A DNA stretch of 64,000 nt from CAYYYG01 sp964591375 (GTDB taxonomy: Bacteria; Patescibacteriota; Microgenomatia; UBA1406; GWC2-37-13): positions 62,001-126,000 of the forward strand of contig CAZQAU010000001.1 in the NCBI GenBank assembly GCA_964591375.1, given 5' to 3'. The notes below the pieces were generated by a model. The model had not been told where the DNA came from, did no database searches, and was given only the letters and a program-made list of their open reading frames with translations. The stretch's first letter is position 1, and every line of letters begins with the position of its first letter. The position numbers and the translations under genes are program-made. Below are positions 57,794-64,000 of this stretch, in pieces.

Positions 57794-58465
57794 ATGGCTA
57801 GCTACTTTGATTTGTGCAAAAATGATGCCTTTTCTGCAGACTGTTTTTATACTATTGCTGACTACTATCCCATTTATTTGACTGGAGGCATGTGGGCATG
57901 GTATTTTCGATCAAAAGCCCTTTCTGTATTTTTGTTGAGTTTTGGCATTACCTATGTCCAACTGGAAAACTGGGTCTTGCGTGTTATATTCAATCAAGAT
58001 GGTCTGAATGGCTACGAACAGCAAATGCCTGCAAGAGCAACTCAATTAATTGTGTATTTTATTAGTATGATTATCTTATTAGCAGAAATATATGACATCC
58101 ACCAAGGTTTATATGTCATATTCATATTGGCTTTTTTTGAAAGTGTTGTCATTTATGCTAGATATTACTTGGAAATCAATACCACAAATCAATTACTGAT
58201 TGGCGGCTTATTTGGATTAGTTGATGCTATCATACATTCGGCATTTATATACTACTTTGTATTTAAACACATCAATGCCGTTAAAAAACAATGGTGGTTT
58301 ATATGGTGGGGTCTCAAAATTGATTACCTAGAAGTCATAGACAGTTTCGATGGGGTTGATTACGAAACCGAACGAAAGCTTACGGCAATGGCAAGAGCTG
58401 GTGGATTTGTTAGTCATGAAGAAGCATGGGAGTTCATGGATAAACACCGGCCAAAAACAAAGTAA
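57794..58465 (+). CDS. Multi-pass membrane protein, unknown function
   Basis: 223 residues from the ATG at 57794. At least four hydrophobic segments are visible (roughly 30-60, 82-102, 108-130 and 138-164), with aromatic residues at their edges, followed by a soluble tail (about 170-223). No motif identifies a transporter, channel or rhodopsin: no Lys retinal site in the expected context is seen. Probably an envelope or host-membrane protein. Confidence 0.55.
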   Translation: MASYFDLCKNDAFSADCFYTIADYYPIYLTGGMWAWYFRSKALSVFLLSFGITYVQLENWVLRVIFNQDGLNGYEQQMPARATQLIVYFISMIILLAEIYDIHQGLYVIFILAFFESVVIYARYYLEINTTNQLLIGGLFGLVDAIIHSAFIYYFVFKHINAVKKQWWFIWWGLKIDYLEVIDSFDGVDYETERKLTAMARAGGFVSHEEAWEFMDKHRPKTK

Positions 58466-58569
58466 AATTTTAAAAAACAAATCATAAAAACCCTTGTATT
58501 ATATATTATTTGTTTTGTATTATGATAGCCTTTTTGAAAAAATAAAAATTTGTCAAAAAGATAAAAACT

Positions 58570-59337
58570 ATGAGTCAAAGCGAAGCTGTGGACTATTGGT
58601 TCTATGAAACCAGACAAAAATGGATTTGCTGCCCTCAGCCCATGAAAGGACCATTTATGGCAACACATACTGCTTTTTACATCTTATTACCAATATGCAT
58701 ATTATCATTTGCTTATATGTGTTGTATGATTGTATGGGCCCCTATTGCCACAGTCAACAATTCCAATTGCCATGACGATTTGGAAGGCTATGAATCCCAA
58801 TTATCTACACTTAAAAAAGAATTACATGATATCAATCAAGCAACTGATCATTGTTATGATATTTGCAATCAAATCACATGTTCGGACTGTTGTCCAGCAT
58901 GTCCATGGACGGCTGCTCCTCCTGCTCCAACCGAAAATACATTATGGAGGTACCGTCCTATCAATAATACCCAATGTCCAAACAGTGCATATGGAGCCAT
59001 TGTTTCCCCAATACCCACTTCCCTATGCAGACTTGGAAGCGTAAAAATCTTCTTCTGTGGATTTATGCAAGACTATAGTATATCTTTATTGGAATCCCCT
59101 CATTCTCCTCCAGCAGGCTATGGCAATGGGACTATAATCGCATCCAGACTTGTGCAAACCATAGTAAACAATGTGTTTTGTATTTCTGCCTTGGATTCTT
59201 ATGGACCAACTGGAGTGTCCACCTTCACCCTAAGAGGAGACCAAACAGGCTATGCTGTGTCCATTGATGTAAATATCCATGCATTAGCATCTGGAACAGG
59301 ATGCTCTCCTATTGTATGTCCATATCTTGTAGTGTAA
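58570..59337 (+). CDS. Type II membrane protein with Cys-rich neck, paralogue of next gene
   Basis: 255 residues: short cytosolic N-terminus with CCPQP, one membrane segment (about 31-58), a coiled-coil-like stretch (YESQLSTLKKELHDINQA), then a Cys-rich neck (CNQITCSDCCPACPW) and a beta-rich C-terminal domain. The next gene has the same order (membrane segment, coiled coil, CPVPVCHSCCPPC neck, beta domain). The layout is that of a stalked, probably oligomeric, surface protein with interchain disulfides. Function unknown; attachment is a reasonable guess. Confidence 0.6.
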   Translation: MSQSEAVDYWFYETRQKWICCPQPMKGPFMATHTAFYILLPICILSFAYMCCMIVWAPIATVNNSNCHDDLEGYESQLSTLKKELHDINQATDHCYDICNQITCSDCCPACPWTAAPPAPTENTLWRYRPINNTQCPNSAYGAIVSPIPTSLCRLGSVKIFFCGFMQDYSISLLESPHSPPAGYGNGTIIASRLVQTIVNNVFCISALDSYGPTGVSTFTLRGDQTGYAVSIDVNIHALASGTGCSPIVCPYLVV

Positions 59338-59429
59338 TTTAATAAAACATTTAAAAATTAAAAATTAACTTAATGATTGTTGCATCATAATTAAATATTT
59401 CGTGGCTTGTGTAAAGATAGTATCCAAGT

Positions 59430-60176
59430 ATGGAAGAAGACGAGGCCACAAAAGAATTTATTTCCAAAAAAGAACAAAAAATAAAATACCGCGATCTCTA
59501 TGTAGCAAATATCATTTTGCTTGTGCTATCTATTGTATTTATATTAGTTGCCTTTGGCTTTATGGGATGGGCTATTTATGAACAAGTCACCTACAACCAA
59601 TGCAACGGCGACATAGAAGACACCTATGACAAAATCCAAGACTATCGTGACAGAATCCATACGGCAGAACAAGAATTGATCAAATGCGAAACAATTGATT
59701 GTCCTGTTCCCGTTTGTCATTCATGTTGCCCTCCCTGTACAAATTACAGTGGCCAAATCTATATCACCGGAAACTCAACTGTTATATATCCTGGTACCAC
59801 AACCACAAATCCTTTGGACTTTACAGATTTTGGAAATGTGAACATAAGTACCTATGTAGAAAGGGTTTTCATTATACATAACAATGCAACAACCCCTCTT
59901 CGTATAACTGGAAGAAACGTTGCACCTGGCCCAGGCTTGTACATTGTCCCTATTTCATCAGGTGTAGGCACGTTTACAATAACACAATACCAAATCATGG
60001 CTCCTGTGACATACACTGGACAATTGATCGATATTACAACTTTGCCTGCTTCAATTACTGTTCGCTTTACTGCAAGCAGTTCTGTAGGGAATACTGTTGC
60101 CTTGTTCCAAGTGGCTTCCTCTGACCCTTTGGTTTCCTTGTATACTTTTTATCTTAGTTCCACAACTGTTTCTTAG
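59430..60176 (+). CDS. Type II membrane protein with Cys-rich neck, paralogue of previous gene
   Basis: 248 residues: charged cytosolic N-terminus of about 26 residues, membrane segment (about 27-57), coiled-coil-like stretch (YDKIQDYRDRIHTAEQELI), neck CPVPVCHSCCPPC, then a Thr/Val/Ile-rich beta domain with N-glycosylation sites. The last part lacks cysteines, unlike its paralogue. Probably a surface stalk protein of the virion; the head domain has diverged more than the stem. Confidence 0.6.
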   Translation: MEEDEATKEFISKKEQKIKYRDLYVANIILLVLSIVFILVAFGFMGWAIYEQVTYNQCNGDIEDTYDKIQDYRDRIHTAEQELIKCETIDCPVPVCHSCCPPCTNYSGQIYITGNSTVIYPGTTTTNPLDFTDFGNVNISTYVERVFIIHNNATTPLRITGRNVAPGPGLYIVPISSGVGTFTITQYQIMAPVTYTGQLIDITTLPASITVRFTASSSVGNTVALFQVASSDPLVSLYTFYLSSTTVS

Positions 60177-60262
60177 AAAAAATTCTGTACTAAAATAAAT
60201 AAAAAAAATTAAAGTCTTTTTTTTTGCAAAATACAAAAAACTCACTCCCACTTTTTTAAAAA

Positions 60263-60727
60263 ATGGGGATTTCTGTTGTGCTTATAATACATCAAGGAAG
60301 TGACGAATATCCTCCCCAATGGATAGAACTAACAGTAAACAAATCAAGAAGCTACATACTCGAGTATTACCAAAAAGACGATGTTGCAAATAACACGGTT
60401 TCAGATCCTGTAGAAACTTCGATCTTTAGATGCCTATTTGCCATACAAAACGGAACAGCTTGCAATGCAACTGGAGGGATAATTGACAATTTACTTATTT
60501 CGCATGAAATGGTAGCTGATGTAGAGAAGGCTATGATCACTATAGCTTTATCAGAAACAGAAAATGTCAAAGTAGTTTCAAGAATAACTCCTCCGTTTGA
60601 TGCATTGAAAAAACAGTATCCCGACCATGCATTAAAATATTATAGCTATATAGGATTGTTACAAAAAAACAAGCCTTTAAGAAGGATTGATCATGTTAAT
60701 CAAGTGGACTATGTTTTTGTAATTTGA
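60263..60727 (+). CDS. Unknown small soluble protein
   Basis: 154 residues from an ATG at 60263. Mixed alpha/beta (ISVVLIIHQGS, WIELTVNKSRSYILEYY), with one NGTACNATGG stretch that has N-glycosylation sequons, but no signal peptide. It is the last gene before the long non-coding repeat region. No family recognised. Confidence 0.55.
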   Translation: MGISVVLIIHQGSDEYPPQWIELTVNKSRSYILEYYQKDDVANNTVSDPVETSIFRCLFAIQNGTACNATGGIIDNLLISHEMVADVEKAMITIALSETENVKVVSRITPPFDALKKQYPDHALKYYSYIGLLQKNKPLRRIDHVNQVDYVFVI

Positions 60728-60824
60728 ATGGGAAATTCAATTTTTACTTTTTTCATTTTTTGGTATAGATTTTCACAAAGGATCTTGTATGCAACTTTTT
60801 AATAAACTTGTAACTTTTTGTTTA

Positions 60825-61279
60825 CTCAAAAACCAGAAACCTTTTGTATGGCAAATGTTCTGAACTCGGTCCGTACTGCAAGAATTCGTGATAAAAAATT
60901 TTTGGTTTTCCTAAGGATTTTGTATGGGATTTTTTCTCCATTCAAGATCCTAAGGAAAAGTCGAGTAACGAAGTAAAATATTTGGGATCAAAAAAGTCCT
61001 TAGAAAAAGTCGTCAAATCAAAAAACTAAAAGAAGGTTCTTGTAGAAACCCTAGGACGATCTATCGTTTGCCGCTATTTTTAGCAAAAAATTCCAAAGAT
61101 AAAGGTCTCCCTGTAATCTAGCGTTGTCGACCCTGTTCTGGATCCAAAGTCTTCGAACCAACTGTTGGCGACCCCATCAGGGTTTTTGGGAGTTGTCACG
61201 TGACCAAGTTGTCACGCAACCACGTGGGTTCACAAAATTCGAAACGTTCCTTAGGAATTTGAATGGAGTTTTTCTCCAG
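60825..61279. repeat. Direct repeat, copy 1 (period 525 bp)
   Basis: Begins CTCAAAAACC and ends at TTCCTTAGGAATTTGAATGG. It is matched along its whole length by 61350-61796 with only scattered differences. It contains GTTGTCGACCCTG, CTTCGAACCAACTGTTGG and the CACGTG block. Confidence 0.85.
60907..60958. repeat. Inverted repeat (hairpin) in copy 1
   Basis: Two arms of about 22 bases, each with a CCTAAGG core, are separated by about 8 T-rich bases. Several mismatches weaken it compared with the same element in copy 2. Confidence 0.55.
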
Positions 61280-61311
61280 TCAAAATCCTAAGGGATGATA
61301 ACCACGTGGTT
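61195..61311. promoter_or_regulatory. Cluster of CACGTG-centred palindromes (copy 1)
   Basis: GTCACGTGAC (61195-61204), CCACGTGG (61220-61227) and AACCACGTGGTT (61300-61311) are perfect palindromes. CACGTG is the E-box/G-box core bound by basic helix-loop-helix factors in eukaryotes. They are repeated in copy 2. Protein binding is inferred. Confidence 0.45.
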
Positions 61312-61431
61312 CTGGATCAAATAATACATACCCCATATCTTTTGAATCACTCAAAAACCAAAAACCTTTTGTAAGGCAAAGTGTCTGAACTTGCTTTGCA
61401 GAGTAAGAATCCGTGATAAAAAATTTTTGGT

Positions 61432-61483
61432 TTTCCTAAGGATTTTGAATGGAAAAAATTCTCCATTCAAGATCCTTAGGAAA
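61432..61483. repeat. Strong inverted repeat (hairpin) in copy 2
   Basis: Arms 61432-61453 and 61462-61483 pair at 21 of 22 positions around an 8-base AT-rich loop. A hairpin this long is not expected by chance and lies at the place matching the weaker hairpin of copy 1. Confidence 0.75.
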
Positions 61484-61719
61484 AGTTGAGTAACGAAGTA
61501 AAATATTTGGGATCAAAAAAGTCCTTAGAAAAAGTCATCAAATCAAAAAACTAAGAGAAGGTTCTTGTAGAAACCCTAGGACGATCTGTCGATTGCCGCT
61601 ATTTTCAGCAAAAAATTTCAAAGATAAAGGTCTGCCTGTAATCTAGCGTTGTCGACCCTGTTTTGGATCCAAAGTCTTCGAACCAACTGTTGGCGACCCC
61701 ATCAGGGTTTTTGGGAGTT

Positions 61720-61752
61720 GTCACGTGACCAAGTTGTCACGCAACCACGTGG
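61720..61752. promoter_or_regulatory. CACGTG palindromes (copy 2)
   Basis: GTCACGTGAC (61720-61729) and CCACGTGG (61745-61752) repeat the palindromes of copy 1 at a shift of exactly 525 bp. Confidence 0.45.
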
Positions 61753-61838
61753 GTTCACAAAATTCGAAACGTTCCTTAGGATTTTGAATGGAGGATTTTT
61801 ATAACAAAAACCAACTTTATTTGAATGCAACTTTACAA

Positions 61839-61915
61839 AATCAAAAAACCTTTTGTAAGGCAAACCTGCCAAACTCTGTCTGGAGATGCAGAATCTTCAA
61901 TAAAAAAAAATGTCA
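61839..61915. repeat. Degraded third fragment of the direct repeat
   Basis: ATCAAAAAACCTTTTGTAAG followed by a GCAAA...TGCAGAATC...AATAAAAAA sequence matches the first about 75 bases of the repeat unit with more differences. After it the similarity ends. Confidence 0.6.
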
Positions 61916-61990
61916 AATTCCATACAACTTCCCCTTACAAAATTGTACTTGATCTAAAAAATAACTCTCCATACAAAATCCTATAGGAAA

Positions 61991-62002
61991 AACCACGTGG
62001 TT
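61991..62002. promoter_or_regulatory. 12-bp CACGTG palindrome
   Basis: AACCACGTGGTT is identical to the palindrome at 61300-61311 and follows a CTCCATACAAAATCCTATAGG arm-like sequence, as there. Confidence 0.45.
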
Positions 62003-62108
62003 AGCAAGTCACATTTTATTTTCCCCAAAAACGACCTTTTTTTATAAAGTATGAAACAGGAATTTTTTCATTTTTTGGGAAGAAAAAAACGGGTTTTTTG
62101 GGGGTGCC

Positions 62109-62158
62109 TATATATGGGGATGGAGGGTGTAGACAAGGGTATACATACTATATAGTAT
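62109..62158 (+). promoter_or_regulatory. TATA-like element and 14-bp palindrome upstream of the cupin gene
   Basis: TATATATG (62109-62116) is followed by the perfect palindrome ATACTATATAGTAT (62145-62158), about 120 bp before the ATG at 62275. They are the likely promoter region of that gene, or part of the adjacent repeat-type control region. Confidence 0.35.
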
Positions 62159-62274
62159 AGGATCATTAAAAAATAGTGTGTAAAAAGCAAAAGATGTGTT
62201 TGAAATCATAGTAACATGTGCCAAAGAACATAAAATAACCAAGATCTTTATTGTATTAGACTACTTTATACATT

Positions 62275-62667
62275 ATGTCGGACGTATTGGATATCCAAAC
62301 ACTTGCTGAAGGCAATACTATGTTCAGAAGGATTGTCCACACAGGAAAAAACAGTCAAACTACAGTCATGTGCTTGCAGCCAAATCAAAGCATTGGGCTT
62401 GAATGGCATAGTGTAGACCAAATCATTTTTATTGTGGAAGGATCAGGGGAAGTCACTTTGAATGGAAGAAAAAAATATGTATACCCTGGACAATCCATTC
62501 ATATTGTTGCCGGTACTGAACATGATGTTCGTAATATATCGAATGCCAATCCTTTGAAGCTCTATAGCGTATATGCAGGAGTGGTGCATGATGAAAACCT
62601 GTCCGAAAAAATAAAAAACTACAAGATCGTCATGATTCCTCCGTTATTAAAAAATGAAACATACTGA
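62275..62667 (+). CDS. Small cupin-domain protein
   Basis: 130 residues forming one conserved beta-barrel. A cupin motif 1 region (GLEWHSVDQIIFIVEGSGEV), a GRKKYVYPGQSIHIVAGTEH turn and HDVRN as motif 2 are visible. One usual metal-binding His of motif 1 is kept (EWH) but the second His and Glu are changed (SVDQ), while H of motif 2 (GTEHDV) is kept. Metal binding is therefore uncertain. Single-domain cupins act as isomerases, dioxygenases or sugar-binding proteins; the reaction here is unknown. It is probably acquired from a cellular or bacterial source. Confidence 0.75.
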   Translation: MSDVLDIQTLAEGNTMFRRIVHTGKNSQTTVMCLQPNQSIGLEWHSVDQIIFIVEGSGEVTLNGRKKYVYPGQSIHIVAGTEHDVRNISNANPLKLYSVYAGVVHDENLSEKIKNYKIVMIPPLLKNETY

Positions 62668-62713
62668 AAAAACTGTTTTGTTGTTTACAAAAATAAAACC
62701 AATGTTATGATTT

Positions 62714-63568
62714 TTAACACATTGTCAAAGTATCATGTAATATTCTGTCAATTTGTATGCATGCATATGCAATAGCAACTGGATGGTTTGGAGTTTCCGT
62801 AGGAAATATACTAGGGTCATTAAAAGCAATACATATCAATTGCGCCAAGCCATTTGGTGACTTTGTGGTGATAATATTTGTTTTGGAAGCAGGCTCCTCT
62901 CCTCTCTTTCGTTTAATTGATTTCTTGGTTCCAATTTCATAAGTGAGTGTAATTTTTGAAGGATTGACTGCATTGACTGTCACTGGAGTATACGAAGCAG
63001 ATATCTTTGTAGTAAGAGCTTTTTGCAAATACTGCTCAAAATCAAGACAAATCACTACGCACGTGTTTTCCATCAATTCCATTAGCTTTTTTGCAATTTT
63101 CTTTTCTTGTAAATATTCAAAAATCAATTTGTCAAATGTTGCAATGATGACTGTAAAGTAATTGACTTCAATCTTATTCTCTTGTACTAGTTTGTGAAGT
63201 TGTTTCAAGTACAAAAAACAATGTTCGTCTTCTTTCTGTAAACTACGACGAGTAAACTCAGTTTCATTATAAACAGTTACTTTGCCTTCGACATTGTCAC
63301 TATCTACTAAAACTGCCATTTTGTAGTTGTCTGCTCGAACAACAAAATCTTGGGGCGGTAGATTGTATTTTTTATGCAATTCTTTGTCCTCCAACAACAT
63401 TTTACACTTGAATGTCGTTTCTTCTTTGGAGGCATTGACAAACTTGTGTTCTGTGGGAGCATCCTTTGTGCCTTTGATTTGTTTGCTGCATCCAAGACAA
63501 TGTGTCCCTTGGAATTGGTTTGTTGCAGAAATGCCAAAAACAACCTGGACTTGCTTCTTATGTTCCAT
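62714..63568 (-). CDS. Unknown protein with N-terminal CxxC motif
   Basis: 284 residues, ATG start at 63568. Near the N-terminus there is HCLGCSKQ and later FKCKM, possibly one zinc site. The middle alternates strands and helices (YFTVIIATFDKLIFEYL, NTCVVICLDFEQYL). A basic KRKRGEE run near 215 could direct to the nucleus. No family recognised. It is convergent with the cupin gene, with a gap of 46 bp. Confidence 0.55.
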   Translation of the reverse strand: MEHKKQVQVVFGISATNQFQGTHCLGCSKQIKGTKDAPTEHKFVNASKEETTFKCKMLLEDKELHKKYNLPPQDFVVRADNYKMAVLVDSDNVEGKVTVYNETEFTRRSLQKEDEHCFLYLKQLHKLVQENKIEVNYFTVIIATFDKLIFEYLQEKKIAKKLMELMENTCVVICLDFEQYLQKALTTKISASYTPVTVNAVNPSKITLTYEIGTKKSIKRKRGEEPASKTNIITTKSPNGLAQLICIAFNDPSIFPTETPNHPVAIAYACIQIDRILHDTLTMC

Positions 63569-63705
63569 AATTTTTCTTTTTTGAGTGTTTGAAAATTTTT
63601 TAAAAAATGCTTAGTCGTAGACAAAATTAAAAAAATAAATTTACAATTTACAACAAAAATCGAAAAACGTTATTTTGTGTTGTTTCCTGTATCAGAAGAG
63701 AAAAT

Positions 63706-64000
63706 ATGGATGCACCAAAAGAATTTAGTTTGCTTGAATTATATAATGACAATGTGGAAGTGGAGAGCGAACTGATGAAACCACACTACAATCCCCCCAG
63801 ACCCGTGAACACATATGCTGCTTTTAGAATGGCAGAACTAAACCAATCCGAATTGCTTAAACATATGAAATCAGTTTCAAATCATAGACGAAATTTGCTC
63901 GGATTAACCAGTACTGCACATGAATACGGATTGACAACAGAACATCGTCTAAAATGGGTAGATGGTCTGCAAAGAGCTCTTACATTTATGTACAACAACG
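63706..64000 (+). CDS. Start of an unknown gene running off the right edge
   Basis: From ATG 63706 the frame is open for 98 codons to the end of the window, with balanced composition (MDAPKEFSLLELYNDNVEVE, then NHRRNLLGLTSTAHEYGL). It is divergent from the gene at 62714-63568 with a 137-bp upstream region. The encoded part is soluble and probably helical. The function cannot be judged from this fragment. Confidence 0.65.
   Translation, partial: MDAPKEFSLLELYNDNVEVESELMKPHYNPPRPVNTYAAFRMAELNQSELLKHMKSVSNHRRNLLGLTSTAHEYGLTTEHRLKWVDGLQRALTFMYNN

Larger units (their letters stand above)
61350..61796. repeat. Direct repeat, copy 2 (period 525 bp)
   Basis: Second copy of 60825-61279, starting CTCAAAAACC. 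Differences are single bases, so the duplication is recent or kept uniform by recombination. The sequences after the two copies differ, except that AACCACGTGGTT follows copy 1 closely and recurs at 61991-62002. Confidence 0.85.
60728..62274. other. 1.55-kb non-coding region with direct repeats, hairpins and palindromes
   Basis: This is the only long stretch without a gene. It holds two copies of a repeat with 525-bp period, a degraded third fragment, long inverted repeats around CCTAAGG, and at least six CACGTG-centred palindromes. An AT-rich segment follows with TATA-like and palindromic elements before the cupin gene. It could be an origin of replication, a packaging or recombination site, or encode non-coding RNA. 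No open frame of note was seen in it. Confidence 0.75.

Noticed and set aside
57794..58465. Multi-pass protein as (helio)rhodopsin
   Set aside because: Only about four clear membrane segments and no retinal-binding Lys in a last helix.
60825..61796. Repeat region as transposon or CRISPR
   Set aside because: No transposase frame, no terminal repeats with target duplication, and the two long units are not short spaced repeats.

Overview
The window looks like part of the genome of a large double-stranded DNA virus of a eukaryote. It is AT-rich and densely coded on both strands. Intergenic gaps are mostly under 250 bp, there are no visible introns, tRNAs or rRNAs, and upstream regions are AT/TATA-rich with AATAAA-type 3' ends. 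Three genes narrow the lineage. The first is a delta-like family B DNA polymerase with C-terminal Cys clusters (13370-18433). The second is an almost canonical histone H3 with extra tails (37446-38135). The third is a protein that reads like a tailed-phage/herpesvirus type portal (38300-40588). A portal implies an HK97-type capsid (Duplodnaviria). Portal plus H3 plus eukaryotic-style polymerase fits the mirusviruses (Mirusviricota) best. This placement is inference: I did not recognise a major capsid protein, terminase or maturation protease in these 64 kb.

Layout. From 1 to 29 kb there is an envelope/surface-protein region. It holds five long, mutually paralogous type I membrane glycoproteins (1284-3536, 3842-6214, 8906-12241, 18506-20683, 26549-28906), all on the minus strand. 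Their cysteine and motif order resembles the HAP2/GCS1 class II gamete fusogens (fusexins). Between them lie smaller membrane or secreted proteins (partial 3-287, 441-1244, 8325-8789, 12460-13275), a Cys-rich granulin-like secreted protein (6347-7654) and the DNA polymerase. From 20.7 to 26.5 kb there is an accessory, probably host-interaction, block: three small zinc/Cys-rich proteins, a TIR-domain-like protein (22676-23482), and a tandem array of four diverged paralogues whose intergenic DNA was duplicated with them.

From 29 to 43 kb there are two small single-TM paralogues, a 2379-residue protein of unknown function, histone H3, the putative portal and several unknown proteins. From 43 to 58 kb there is an SNF2-family helicase, a convergent pair of probably abundant virion proteins (47639-49387 and 49542-50789), two long unknown coiled-coil-rich proteins and a RING-finger protein. 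From 57.8 to 60.7 kb there is a multi-pass membrane protein and two paralogous type II membrane proteins with Cys-rich necks. From 60.7 to 62.3 kb there is the only long non-coding stretch: a 525-bp-period direct repeat with long hairpins and several CACGTG palindromes, a candidate replication origin or control region. After it come a cupin protein, an unknown protein and the start of a further gene that runs off the right edge.

How the genes may work together (inference). Polymerase, SNF2 helicase and H3 point to nuclear or chromatin-associated genome replication and packaging. The portal and the unknown large proteins would build the capsid and inner virion. The five fusexin-like glycoproteins and the many small membrane proteins would form an elaborate envelope for entry into the host cell. 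The TIR, RING and tandem-family proteins are the most likely host-modulating factors.
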